NCBI RefSeq assembly: GCF_038784515.1
Contig: NZ_CP152376.1
Coordinates: 4,278,001-4,342,000 of the forward strand
DNA from: Rhodoferax sp. GW822-FHT02A01
GTDB taxonomy: Bacteria > Pseudomonadota > Gammaproteobacteria > Burkholderiales > Burkholderiaceae_C
Length of the DNA stretch: 64,000 nucleotides
Direction of reading: 5' to 3'
In this document: piece by piece, positions 28,300 through 37,267 of the stretch
Layout of the letters: every line of letters begins with the position of its first letter
Position numbering within the stretch: position 1 is the first letter of the stretch
Translations under genes and position numbers: made by a program
The notes under the pieces: model-generated
Told to the model about the DNA's origin: nothing
The model's input: only the letters and a program-made list of their open reading frames with translations
Database searches by the model: none

Positions 28300-28881
28300 T
28301 CAAAATAGTCCCTGAATTGCTGAGACTAACGTTGCAATGTTCGCTGCGTGTGGCAACCCGGCAAGCAAAGCATTGACTACAGGCCTGCTGGGTAAGCCAG
28401 TCTTGAACTGAGCTTCAACGGCGTCTACAACCTCCAATGCCTCTTTCTTCTGAGAAGGGAGTAGGGATGTATCTATTTCTCGTCGCAAGTCCGCAATTTT
28501 CTCTAATGCGATAGAGCTTACAGTAATATTTGTTGAATTATCATTCGATTTGTTATTGATGTGCGCATTGCTTCCGGAAATATTGTATGTAATGTGCTGA
28601 ATCGCGGCTGTGGCTTCAGGTGCGCCCAGCTTTTTGACGCGCATTTGATAACCTGCAGGGATGCCGTGAAATTGCTCATGAAATCCAGGGTCCAAAACTT
28701 CAAATGTCTCAGACCCGCCATTTGACATTTTTCGAGTTATGAGATCACCTGTTTCGATAAGAATATCTGCGCGTTGTATAAAGATTTTTCCGCTCTGCAC
28801 TGAGGCGGAAATGCTATTATATTCTCCGCCGCTTTTCTTGAGTACAGATACCTTGTCTTTCATTAGAGATTCGAATCCCAT
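28300..28881 (-). CDS. Hypothetical protein
   Basis: 193 residues; ATG 28881 is chosen because AAGGAG lies 8 bases upstream, whereas the longer frame has no site. The N-terminal roughly 90 residues are beta-rich (NSISASVQSGKIFIQRADIL, GDLITRKMSNGG), the middle is Asn/Ser-rich (NAHINNKSNDNSTNITVSS), and the C-terminal 70 are amphipathic helices ending in a hydrophobic patch (LPHAANIATLVSAIQGLF). I do not recognise the family. It may form a unit with the small gene at 29107-29427 on the same strand. Confidence 0.6.
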   Translation of the reverse strand: MGFESLMKDKVSVLKKSGGEYNSISASVQSGKIFIQRADILIETGDLITRKMSNGGSETFEVLDPGFHEQFHGIPAGYQMRVKKLGAPEATAAIQHITYNISGSNAHINNKSNDNSTNITVSSIALEKIADLRREIDTSLLPSQKKEALEVVDAVEAQFKTGLPSRPVVNALLAGLPHAANIATLVSAIQGLF

Positions 28882-29106
28882 GCTTAAACTCCTTGACGAA
28901 AATTGAATTGTGATTTTTGACTTGAGATTATTGATCGCCAACCTTTTGCATATTTACTGCTCCTGCCCTGTAAGCCGCGTCTGCGATGCTTGTGATATTT
29001 GCATTTTCAAGTGAGGTTACCCCGAAACGTTGAATGGATCGAAGAACTCTTCCAATGAATTGACTCATTCGATCGGTGTATATTGGCTCATCAAATATAT
29101 TCGGTA

Positions 29107-29427
29107 CTACTTGCTTTCATTTAAGAAAGATATAACATCTTGAACTTCAGCGGGGAACTGTTGATTGAGGTAGTCGAAACCGGGTGTTTGGGCATGGATA
29201 GTTACTTCTTGACCGTTCACTCGTGCATTAAATTCATGACGAATCTCACATTCGTCTGGTCGCGCAGTTACGGGCGCCCATCCTAGGAACTTGACCTTGT
29301 TGACTTTTATGTCTTTCGTGTTGAGGGTGCTCTCAATTTGCTCTCTGCTTGGTGCTGCAATGATGGCACTCTGCGTTTCGTGCCCATTTTGCCGCTCAAC
29401 TTCATAGAATCTTGCTTTTGTTGCCAT
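29107..29427 (-). CDS. Small hypothetical protein
   Basis: 106 residues, acidic/basic mixed, no signal or membrane segment. It reads like a compact alpha/beta domain (ARFYEVERQNGHETQSAII, EVTIHAQTPGFDYLNQQFP). The ribosome site is weak. No family recognised. It lies upstream of, and on the same strand as, the 193-aa gene. Confidence 0.5.
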   Translation of the reverse strand: MATKARFYEVERQNGHETQSAIIAAPSREQIESTLNTKDIKVNKVKFLGWAPVTARPDECEIRHEFNARVNGQEVTIHAQTPGFDYLNQQFPAEVQDVISFLNESK

Positions 29428-29540
29428 GGCTTTGCTTGGTTTAATGAGATGGCGGTTGCCTTCTAACGGAGCCTAACGCAGAAGTAAGCGGCATGCGCAG
29501 ACTATTCACAGGTCTACTACGCAACCGAGTTGGTCATCAT

Positions 29541-30038
29541 TTACAAATACCCCTGAGTTTCCAGTACGCTCATTAGCATAGCATTTGCGTGGTTGAAATT
29601 CTCACGCTGGCCCCGAATGCCGTAAGCCCATTTGACCCCGTGGAATAGATTGTTGCGCAGGCGAAATACGATAATGAGTAAGGCGCCTACAGCATCTGCG
29701 GCGTTCGTGTTCTCGCCCTTGAGGACTGACAGTACAAGTGCTGGACTGTCATTATTGCGCAAGGTGAGGCCTTCTAGTAGTCTCGTCGGCTGACCGCTAG
29801 CAATGTAACGGGTGCGAAAATAAGCGAGACTTACTTCGAAGGGCGCGAGCGTGAGTTGACCATGAGACGCCCACTCTTGCGTGATGGCAAGAATTGCGCT
29901 CGCAGAACCGCGAGTGCGAAGTGCCCTGGCCTCGAACAAACTCCAGAGCAGCGAGAAGTGAAAGATGGCTTGGCGGTCTTCTGAAGGAAGCTCCGCGAAA
30001 CCCGGAGCATGAACGCAAAGCCAGTCGATCGGATTCAT
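29541..30038 (-). CDS. HEPN-domain protein (pEK499 p136-like), putative RNase
   Basis: 165 residues, all helical. Near the C-terminus is VFRLRNNLFHGVKWAYG: Arg128 and His133 form the R-x4-H signature of HEPN ribonucleases, and the wording is close to the pEK499_p136 HEPN family. HEPN proteins of this type cleave RNA in abortive-infection or toxin-antitoxin settings. No nucleotidyltransferase (MNT) partner is visible beside it. The start ATG 30038 has no clear ribosome site. Confidence 0.7.
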   Translation of the reverse strand: MNPIDWLCVHAPGFAELPSEDRQAIFHFSLLWSLFEARALRTRGSASAILAITQEWASHGQLTLAPFEVSLAYFRTRYIASGQPTRLLEGLTLRNNDSPALVLSVLKGENTNAADAVGALLIIVFRLRNNLFHGVKWAYGIRGQRENFNHANAMLMSVLETQGYL

Positions 30039-30387
30039 GGTGTAAAACCCCCTGTCTCTCGAACAAGACCATTATCTCTCCAACTCGTCAGACCAATACC
30101 TACTCAAGCATGCTTGCGAAAAGGACTGCGGTCGATATGCAGCATAGGTAAACAATCTGAACGTTTTCATTGGGACGAGCATACAGATTTTCAAGCTAGT
30201 TTGGTTGCCGGCTCAATTACTTGAGGATATCCTTTACTTGCACCATAGCCTATGAGTCGAAGATGCCTAAATACATTGGATAAAAATCTCCATCCGATTT
30301 CACGGCCTTAAGCTTCCTCGCTACATAGGGAAAGCATAAAATGAACTAATTTGACGAATCTGATCAACCGGCGCAATTTGTTGGTTT
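30039..30387. other. Intergenic region
   Basis: About 350 bases between two minus-strand genes; no supported gene, strong hairpin or repeat seen. Confidence 0.4.
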
Positions 30388-30852
30388 CTAGCCAGTAGTA
30401 TCTTTGATACATTTTTCAAGGAATTCAACCTGTTCGGGCCGGAATCCTTTGCCGGAGTCAGTCACCAGCAGATTTTTACAATCCGGCGCAAACCACTCCC
30501 GCACATCGTCTATGGCAAGCCAATGCGTTTGTGTTGAGCGATACCGTTGCAGCCACTTGCGGCACTCAATTTCCCGATGATGGCTTGGCAGCAACGCTTG
30601 CGGCATCCAGTCCTCAACCTGGGGCCGTGCGTCCGTTGGCGTAACCCCCACAATGCGCGAGCGCAAGTCTTCCGCAAAAGTCCCCCGCAATTGCTCCAGG
30701 CTGTGGTCATAGCGCCAGCTACTGCTGATCACAACGTCAACATGGGGATGCTGACGCAACACATTTTCCAGCAGCGGTAACTGGCAGAACCAGTCCCGCC
30801 GGTCACACGGATCGGGATGCAGCACACCATCGAAATCCAAAAAGAGAATCAT
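30388..30852 (-). CDS. HAD-type phosphatase (RNA-repair-associated family)
   Basis: 154 residues. Motif I is FLDFDGVLHP with Asp6 and Asp8, motif II is VVISSSWRY, and an acidic motif WLAIDDVREWF lies toward the C-terminus. This compact layout fits the HAD domain found in 'Swiss Army Knife' RNA-repair proteins and many phage and island genes. The expected reaction is phosphate removal from a nucleic acid or nucleotide end. It neighbours a HEPN protein on the same strand, a combination that would suit RNA damage and repair. Confidence 0.8.
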   Translation of the reverse strand: MILFLDFDGVLHPDPCDRRDWFCQLPLLENVLRQHPHVDVVISSSWRYDHSLEQLRGTFAEDLRSRIVGVTPTDARPQVEDWMPQALLPSHHREIECRKWLQRYRSTQTHWLAIDDVREWFAPDCKNLLVTDSGKGFRPEQVEFLEKCIKDTTG

Positions 30853-30875
30853 GGTGCTACCCTCTGCTCTCGGAT

Positions 30876-31859
30876 TTATTTGATGTCTTCGGCCGCATTA
30901 CATGCAGGGTGTGCACCCGAGATGACCGGGTAGTCGCACACGTCATCAATCCGCTTGCGGTATGTATCAGCCAGACATTGGTTGTCAACGCATTTATTGC
31001 GCTCAGCAACCCATTTCCGTTGAGACGCTTTTAGATCAGCCTTGGCGCCATCTCCAATGTCTGCAGCCTGCATGAACTTGTAATTCTCAGCCAGAGCACC
31101 GTCCAGCTTTCCCAAGAGAGGATCACTGCAAATCGCCTTTTCAGCAAAGCTGACGGCCTTGGTGCAATCGAAGCTGGGAACCCAGGAGGCTTTTTGTGCG
31201 GCGATCGGTTGTGCGGCAGCGGTCTCTATGACGGATGATTTGGATTGCTGCTGTGCGTCGTCTTTTGTCACCGGCTGTGCACCGGTCACCGCAACACTTT
31301 CATTTGCCATGTTGGCTTTGGGTGCCGCCTCGCCAGTCAGTCCACCGGCTGCAATTACTGGAGCCTGCGTGTCTGTGCCGTCCGGCTGCTTCAGTCTTTG
31401 CGACAGAAGTACGGCTCCGCCCCCCACGGCAAAGAGTGCGACAAGCACCAGAATGCGTTTGGTCATGGTCTGGCTTGCTGCGCTTGCTGGTAGTGCTCCC
31501 CCTGCAGTCACCGGTGTTGCTGTGCTGGCCGCGATGTCTTTGGCGCCAATGACAGCCAGGATGCCACCCACCAGTGATAGCACCATGCAGACTGCCACCA
31601 GCGTGCCGCCAAGCACCGCCCCCAGGATTGACGTCACGATCATCCCAATGCCAGCTTTCTTCGGTCTGGAGAAGGCAATGGCTCCCAGGATGATGGTCGC
31701 AAATGAAAACAGTACGCCGCCCCATCCCAGGCCAATGACCGTATTGGCTCCGTGCGCACCAAACGCGGAACTGAGCCCGCCAAACAGCAGCGTTGTGATG
31801 GCTGCCAAGAATCCAAAAATGCCGGCGATGATGCCGATGATTGCTCCAGCTTTTGTCAT
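30876..31859 (-). CDS. Membrane protein with C-terminal LprI-like domain
   Basis: 327 residues from ATG 31859 (GGAGA upstream). About four N-terminal membrane segments lie within residues 1-110 (GIIAGIFGFLAAITTLLFGG first), with a fifth near 150. An Ala/Gln/Thr-rich linker leads to a C-terminal domain at about 235-320 with four Cys (FDCTKAVSFAEKAICSD ... CVDNQCLADTYRKRIDDVC), the pattern of LprI/DUF1311 periplasmic domains that bind lysozyme in some species. It probably faces the periplasm. It follows the secreted-protein gene at 31951-33264 by 91 bases. Confidence 0.75.
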   Translation of the reverse strand: MTKAGAIIGIIAGIFGFLAAITTLLFGGLSSAFGAHGANTVIGLGWGGVLFSFATIILGAIAFSRPKKAGIGMIVTSILGAVLGGTLVAVCMVLSLVGGILAVIGAKDIAASTATPVTAGGALPASAASQTMTKRILVLVALFAVGGGAVLLSQRLKQPDGTDTQAPVIAAGGLTGEAAPKANMANESVAVTGAQPVTKDDAQQQSKSSVIETAAAQPIAAQKASWVPSFDCTKAVSFAEKAICSDPLLGKLDGALAENYKFMQAADIGDGAKADLKASQRKWVAERNKCVDNQCLADTYRKRIDDVCDYPVISGAHPACNAAEDIK

Positions 31860-31950
31860 GTCATTCTCCAGTGTGTAAAAAAGTTCAATTGGTTGAAATA
31901 GAGTGGTGTGATGCCCGGGCCATTCATGCAGTACGAAACGCGTTGCACGG

Positions 31951-33264
31951 TCAAGGGGCCGCACCGCTGGCGTAAACGTTCATCAGGACCGCAATGCTGC
32001 TCAGTTGTTGTGGGTCGGTCAGGACAGTGAGCGCACCACTTTGTTCATATGCATAGACGTACGCGTCTTTGCCCTCCATCCGAAACAAGAAACTCAAAGC
32101 GGGATTGGCCCCCACCTTGATGGCAATACCAGGATGGCCACCACGAGAGCGACCCTCGACGGAAGCTATGTTAGTGTTGTCAAAGAGTTGAGCAACCCAC
32201 TGGCGGCATGCCATGAACGAGCGCCACTGGCCCAAGTAATTCACGTACAGCGTGGCATTCAGGAAGTCCGCAGACACGCCCAGTGCATGGATCTTTTCAG
32301 CGTTCCGCGCAACAGCGGTCTGTGCGCGGGCCAATTGCACAGCACGCGCTTGAGCTTCCTGTTTGGCTCGGTCCTCCCGTTCCTTCACTACCTTGGCAAC
32401 GTCCTCGGCGTGTTTGCGATCCCGCTCCGCGTCCTTGGCGGTGTCAGCGGCCCTCTGACGCGCAATATCGTCTGCATACGCTTGCACACGGCGGGGACGC
32501 TCTGCATTCATCCACTGGGTGGTGGCATCCCCGTATTCGTTGAGCAGCAAAGCAAACGCATCACCTATTGGGTGGGTCTTGGTGGTAAGCAGCGACCGCA
32601 AAACGCAGTTGCGCGTTCCCATTGCTGCCAGGGTGGATTGAATTTGTACCGGATAGGACGAATTCGCTTGCGGCAGGCTGTAGAAGTTTGGCCCGTCGTC
32701 CGTGAGCGTTTCCAGCTTGAGTTTGTTTTGATAGGCAAGAGCGTTAACGATCAACCTGGCTGTGTCTTGCTGGCAGTCACCGGTGGCTGGTAGTGGCGGC
32801 ACACCGTACTCCTGGTTCAGGATCACGATGATGGAATTGGTGACGGCCAGGACGTCTTTTGAGCCGGTCAGAACCCCGGTACTCCAACTTGTATCGACCT
32901 CGTGCAGTTCACCCTGTGCAACCGCTTGCAGGAATGCCGCTTTGGTGGTCCAAGTTGGCGCAACCCCGTTTGCTGGCAGCGCCAATTGCACTGCTTGCGC
33001 CGAAGGGGCTGTTGGCGATGGTGCCGAAGTGGCTGCGGGCGTGGTCGTGTCAACCGGCGCTGCTGGCGCAGCATCTACTGGTCCTTGCTTGGCCGGTGCC
33101 AGCAAATCTGTGAAGAACTTGCCCAGGGAAATGGTTTGGGCATACGCAGTTCCGGTGAAGCTGGCAGTGAAAGCCAGTGTCGTTATGGATGCCACCAGCA
33201 CCGTAGTAGAGCGTAGCCGCCAGAGAAACTGGTTTTGATGAATGTTGCTTATAAGTCGCATCAT
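31951..33264 (-). CDS. Secreted hypothetical protein with coiled coil
   Basis: 437 residues (second ATG at 33261). A long signal peptide ends TGTAYAQ. A Pro/Ala/Thr-rich segment spans about 60-95. An unassigned domain (about 105-250) precedes a charged coiled coil at about 250-320 (DTAKDAERDRKHAEDVAKVV), and a C-terminal domain is at about 330-437 (FRMEGKDAYVYAYEQSG). Probably periplasmic. No family recognised. Transcribed with the LprI-like gene and divergent from the Xre regulator, which may control both. Confidence 0.65.
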   Translation of the reverse strand: MMRLISNIHQNQFLWRLRSTTVLVASITTLAFTASFTGTAYAQTISLGKFFTDLLAPAKQGPVDAAPAAPVDTTTPAATSAPSPTAPSAQAVQLALPANGVAPTWTTKAAFLQAVAQGELHEVDTSWSTGVLTGSKDVLAVTNSIIVILNQEYGVPPLPATGDCQQDTARLIVNALAYQNKLKLETLTDDGPNFYSLPQANSSYPVQIQSTLAAMGTRNCVLRSLLTTKTHPIGDAFALLLNEYGDATTQWMNAERPRRVQAYADDIARQRAADTAKDAERDRKHAEDVAKVVKEREDRAKQEAQARAVQLARAQTAVARNAEKIHALGVSADFLNATLYVNYLGQWRSFMACRQWVAQLFDNTNIASVEGRSRGGHPGIAIKVGANPALSFLFRMEGKDAYVYAYEQSGALTVLTDPQQLSSIAVLMNVYASGAAP

Positions 33265-33377
33265 GGTTCCTTAAAAAGCGCCATAAAGGCGCTGAAGTTG
33301 GAGAAATTCATATGAATTAAATGGGCAGTGCATCGCATAGGGGGTATGAACTGTCCTCCCTTCCAACGGCTATAGCA

Positions 33378-33390
33378 TATCAATTTGATA
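33378..33390. promoter_or_regulatory. Palindromic operator candidate for the Xre regulator
   Basis: TATCAA-T-TTGATA, a perfect 6+6 inverted repeat in the 170-base gap between the divergent secreted-protein and Xre genes. Short A/T-rich palindromes of this kind are typical Xre operators. Confidence 0.45.
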
Positions 33391-33437
33391 CTTATATTCC
33401 GTGGTCTTTTAATCTGCATAGCGGAATTATCAGCGGC

Positions 33438-33839
33438 ATGCCCTCTGTGCCGCCGATTCCAGCCGATAACCAGTCCCTCGCCACCCCTGAAGTTTCGAGC
33501 CCACTTTCTTCCGTCAAAAAGTCGCGAAATTCTGGACGCCGCAGAGTCAAGGAAAAGCGTGAAGGCGACAGGCGGCTCATTGAGCTTTTCGCACGCAATA
33601 TGCGTTTGGTGCGCATATCGCGGGAGTTGACCCAGGAGCAATTGGCAGACCTCTGTGAAATCGACAGGACGTACATCAGTGGGCTGGAGCGCACCATTCG
33701 CAACCCAGCGCTTAAGAACATCCAACGCATTGCAGATGAACTGAACGTCGATGTGCGTGTCTTGTTCGATCCCGACTTGGACGAAGCGGCTGCAAACACG
33801 CTCTACGGAGCCACCGGCAAGAACGCTGGAGCGCGTTAA
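33438..33839 (+). CDS. Xre-family transcriptional regulator
   Basis: 133 residues from ATG 33438; longer frames upstream would run across the operator candidate. The basic N-terminal tail (SVKKSRNSGRRRVKEKREGD) leads to a helix-turn-helix at about 50-110: NMRLVRISRELTQEQLADLC, then IDRTYISGLERTIRNPALKN and IQRIADELNVD. Likely a repressor of the divergent membrane/secreted pair and of itself. Confidence 0.85.
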   Translation: MPSVPPIPADNQSLATPEVSSPLSSVKKSRNSGRRRVKEKREGDRRLIELFARNMRLVRISRELTQEQLADLCEIDRTYISGLERTIRNPALKNIQRIADELNVDVRVLFDPDLDEAAANTLYGATGKNAGAR

Positions 33840-33952
33840 AGCAGTTCCGATGCACATGTGTCCTGCCGGGACCGTGTGTGCTCAGAATGGTTTGTGGTCA
33901 CGGAAACAGTCGAGACAGCACTTCACCGTGCGTTGACCGCGTTTGACTGCCA

Positions 33953-34864
33953 TCAAGATCGACGCCGAACATTGGTTTCTTGCGCGTGACCCAGCCGAAG
34001 ACTCTCGCCACTGAATCTGGACACGTCCTCGATTCCGGCATCCTTTAGCCTGCGCTTGACCACCTGAGAGACATACGCTGCATCCAGTCGGTCTGTGAGT
34101 AGCGGCTCTCCCGAGCGCGTAAATCGGGGGAACAATGGGCCGGTGCAACCTTCCAGCGCATTGTGAGCAATCCAAACCTGTACAGCAGTTGCTGCACAAA
34201 GGGGACCGCGGGTGAAAGGAATGGCAATGGTTCGGCGCGATTCTTTGTCTTCTGAATCCCTGCCCGAGCCCATGCGCAGCAGCATGGCATCTTCGGAAAA
34301 CGAAACGTCTTCCAGATTGAGTGCGCAGATGGCACCGCGCTTGAGTCCGCCAATAAAGCCTAGCAAGAGTAAGGCCGTATCACGTCGGTCCAGGCTGCGC
34401 CGGCCTGTTCCCATGGCATCGAGCATGCGCAACATCAATGGTCGCGTGATGGGTGCCGCACCGCGTTTCCCTTCAGGCCGTTTCTGTACCGGTGTCTTGG
34501 CATCACCGTCCAGTAAGTTGTGCGGAGGAAGTCCCTTTGCCAGGAATCGCATGGCGGCGCGAACACGGGGATCGGCAGTGGGGGAGTTCAAACCCCTCTT
34601 CAAGTGTTCGTCCTGGATGGCCATTAGCCGTCTGACTGCCGTTGCTGGCGCAACACGGCGTTCAAGCAGCCTGATATAGCCAATAACGTCTTCCGGGCTG
34701 CTTGGGATTGTTCCCCCGTAGTTCACGAACTGCTGCACGTCCTTTGCGTAAGCGGTTGTGGTGGAGTCCTTCTGGTGCTTGAGTTTTGCAGGATTCATGC
34801 GGCCAGAGTTGGAAGCAAGGAATTCAGTTGTGCTAATTGGGGAAGACTTGGTTTCTTCAAACAT
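33953..34864 (-). CDS. Truncated tyrosine recombinase
   Basis: 303 residues. A core-binding-like N-terminal region (about 30-120; TTAYAKDVQQFVNYGG) and a catalytic-like domain (about 135-303) with GFIGGLKRGAICAL at the box I position and FSGESLRLGHAQ at box II are visible. In related recombinases box II reads SGHSLRxGF. Here the His is Glu, and the protein stops about 12 residues later (ETNVRRRS), before the second His/Trp and the catalytic Tyr. It is therefore probably inactive, a decayed integrase or a DNA-binding derivative. It is the third gene of an apparent operon with 35716-36111 and 35026-35715. Confidence 0.7.
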   Translation of the reverse strand: MFEETKSSPISTTEFLASNSGRMNPAKLKHQKDSTTTAYAKDVQQFVNYGGTIPSSPEDVIGYIRLLERRVAPATAVRRLMAIQDEHLKRGLNSPTADPRVRAAMRFLAKGLPPHNLLDGDAKTPVQKRPEGKRGAAPITRPLMLRMLDAMGTGRRSLDRRDTALLLLGFIGGLKRGAICALNLEDVSFSEDAMLLRMGSGRDSEDKESRRTIAIPFTRGPLCAATAVQVWIAHNALEGCTGPLFPRFTRSGEPLLTDRLDAAYVSQVVKRRLKDAGIEDVSRFSGESLRLGHAQETNVRRRS

Positions 34865-35025
34865 GGTGGTACCTCATTGGGTGAAGGAAGAAGGGGGAAA
34901 AAGGAAAATGGGACAGGAGACAAAAAACATGGGCGTGAAAAAGCCCCGGCAAGCACGCAGTGGTGCTTGCCGTTTGCAGCGGTGCAATGGCAGGAGGTCT
35001 GGTGGACTTTGCCGATCGGACCTCT

Positions 35026-35715
35026 TTACGGTGGTTGGCCGCGTTTGACTATCACCAGCCCTTGCAACCGAACCAGGTGCGTTTCACCATCGGTGCTGGC
35101 GTATCTCAGGCAATACTTCTTTGGCTTTCGACTCTTGCCAGCAAAAGCACTGGGAGTCATGGCGCAGCGTGCGTTGTAGAACACGCCCCAATGGGGCCGC
35201 GAGTCACTAGCGTCGAGTGACAACAGCGCCAAGGGACGTGTCTTGTTGGCATACCGCTCATAGCCCACGATCAACGTCCAGTGCCGGAACGTACGCGAAT
35301 GCAGCCCCAGGATTGGAATATGGCCAGCGTCAATGGCACGAACGATTTCGCGGCCCAGTGTGTCCCGCCGACTGGACTTCACAACCTTGCATGTCAACAT
35401 GGGAGAGAAGACCGCCACCATACGCTCAAGCTCCTGTTCAGTGGTGCCGGTGAAGTAGTCGCGTCGTGCCAGTGTCCACAGTGCCCGCAAGGGGCCGGAC
35501 TTGGCACTGGCGATTTCTTCCACTTCCTTGCGTCGAATGCCACCAAGTGCCATGGCGCACTGCAGGACTGTGACCAATCCACAGGCTCCATCGAGTTCCG
35601 ATTGCTGAATATGGAAATCGTCATATCGGGTGCGGCGTCTACCACGCATGGCGTATTGCACATCCGTTTCCGCACGAATGCATGCCACGTACTTATGAAC
35701 AACGGAAGCGCTCAT
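35026..35715 (-). CDS. Papain-like (C39-type) cysteine peptidase
   Basis: 229 residues; ATG 35715 follows the upstream stop directly, with GAGGAG inside that gene's end. Catalytic features fit the papain/C39 fold: Gln37/38 and Cys45 in IQQSELDGACGLVTVLQ, His145 in FRHWTLIVGYE and Asp168 in LLSLDASDSRPHWGVF. There is no signal peptide, so it acts in the cytoplasm or is exported another way. The partner substrate is unknown. Coupling to a small conserved accessory gene and a broken recombinase gene suggests an island-specific module rather than a bacteriocin exporter. Confidence 0.7.
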   Translation of the reverse strand: MSASVVHKYVACIRAETDVQYAMRGRRRTRYDDFHIQQSELDGACGLVTVLQCAMALGGIRRKEVEEIASAKSGPLRALWTLARRDYFTGTTEQELERMVAVFSPMLTCKVVKSSRRDTLGREIVRAIDAGHIPILGLHSRTFRHWTLIVGYERYANKTRPLALLSLDASDSRPHWGVFYNARCAMTPSAFAGKSRKPKKYCLRYASTDGETHLVRLQGLVIVKRGQPP

Positions 35716-36111
35716 TCAGTACTCCTCGGGGAGCAGGAGGCAGGTTGAAGAACGATCTGCTTCCGTGATGATCCAGATCCTTTGCGTAACTGCTTTGCCT
35801 GCATCGTTGCGCTTCAACAAGTACGCCGAAAGAATGCGGCTGCCGTGTACCAGCGCTGCGTTATTTGCGTTGCGATCCTCTGCATCCAGATCGCCCCAGT
35901 CGCCGTACCGATGCCGGTTGAGCAGCGTGATGGGTGCGACTTCGTATTCCTCAAGCGCAGCCAGTGCACCTGGTGTTGCAACAACTTGGCCCAGCTGGAA
36001 CAGTGGTGCGTTTGGAAGTTGGTTGTGCTGCTGTGGCAATGGAGTGCCGCTGTCGGATGCCGTAAGGTGGGCCGGTGCTTTGGGTTCGTCGTCGTTCATT
36101 CCGTCGTACAT
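35716..36111 (-). CDS. Conserved accessory-element protein
   Basis: 131 residues from ATG 36111, 6 bases after AAGGAG. The C-terminal roughly 95 residues have a recurrent wording found in plasmid, phage and island genes: LGQVVATPGALAAL, LLNRHRYGDWGDLDAEDRNA, ILSAYLLK, RIWIITEADRSSTCLLLPEE. The N-terminal 35 residues are disordered. Function is unknown, and database names for this family vary. It is the first gene of the operon with the cysteine peptidase. Confidence 0.75.
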   Translation of the reverse strand: MYDGMNDDEPKAPAHLTASDSGTPLPQQHNQLPNAPLFQLGQVVATPGALAALEEYEVAPITLLNRHRYGDWGDLDAEDRNANNAALVHGSRILSAYLLKRNDAGKAVTQRIWIITEADRSSTCLLLPEEY

Positions 36112-37267
36112 GGGGAACTCCTTCGTAGTCGTCGGTCGTGGTGGGTGTTCCTCGTACCTTTCGGGCACGGCTGCGCCCCGGTGTCATCACGAGAGCAATG
36201 ACGCCGGTGCAAACAGGCACGGGCACGCAGAAGCAGTACTGCAGTGAGCAGCAGCTACAAGGTCAAGGGGAGGGGAGAAAAACTATCCGGGCAAATGTGC
36301 GCAGAAGCTGCATCGGTTTGGATACATGGCCTCTTCGTCATTCGTCCGCCGCACGCCGGTCAAGAGCACTCCGACGTCGGTCACCAAAGTCTTGGAAATT
36401 CCGGTTTTCAAGATGGTTGGCGAGTGAGTTGATTATACCAAATTGAGCTAGAAATTTGGAATTTAACTGCTGTAAATTATGCTAATTTAGCAATATGGTT
36501 CCAATTTATTTACGAAAACAGTGCAAAAAGCTCGATAAAACAAGCATCTTTGGAAGACTTGAAAGCGCTCAGCGCGTCCATCGAAACACCGTCCATACCG
36601 ATGTCAGCACAAAAATGCTTGCAATCATGGAAACGCGGCGTACAGCCTGCTTGGATCAGTAAAACTCGTTTGCGATGTCTGTTTCCAGTTACCAATGTTT
36701 TCGTGAATTGGTTAGCGACCGGTGCTCGGCGAAAGGCTTTTGGGTCGAAGGCGCTTTGCCAATTGAACCTATCAAGATGGGCAGCAGATGCAACGCCCGT
36801 GTGTCGTGGGGGGGCGACGAGCACAACTTGTGCCCACTAGGAAAAGGTGTAGTTCTTGACGGTTGGTTTTGCAGGCAAAAATAGCCAATGACCATCATCA
36901 AAATCATGGTCATGACTAGTTGTTTCCCAGGGCGCCCGCAGTGTTCGCACTGTGCGCATAGGTGGGAAATATGTTCTTCATTTCATAGGTTCGTCTGTAT
37001 GTGGTAGATACCGAAAAACTACACCGTCAAAAAAGTTGTAACTTTTTGTAGTAGCATTTCTCTACCCACAAAAACACTAAGAAATTCTCGTTCAACCGTG
37101 AGTTGGTGAGGGACGGTTGGACAAATACCAACTTTGAATTTCGTACGCAGGCATTCCTACACGTAGTAGGTGCTGCCGCAATTTTTCACGCTTGATTGCG
37201 TGAGGGATTGATGCGTTCTGAATTTTGAGAGATGTCGCGAAATTAAAAAAACTAGGGAAGCGTATCC
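36112..37267. other. 1.15-kb region with no supported gene, upstream of the Rhs gene
   Basis: Short open frames exist on both strands (for example 36550-36840 plus and 36510-36824 minus), but they overlap each other, lack ribosome sites and show no domain. From 36420 to 36560 and again from 36960 to 37260 the sequence is A/T-rich, a likely promoter zone for the 2406-aa toxin gene, with a long untranslated leader. It may hold decayed coding sequence. Confidence 0.4.

Noticed and set aside
33953..34864. Functional second integrase for the island
   Set aside because: The catalytic C-terminus is absent and box II lacks its His; the complete integrase at 18526-19863 sits beside the att site.
36510..36840. 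Overlapping small ORFs on both strands (104 aa minus, 96 aa plus)
   Set aside because: They contradict each other, lack ribosome sites and show no recognisable domain; kept as an unexplained region.
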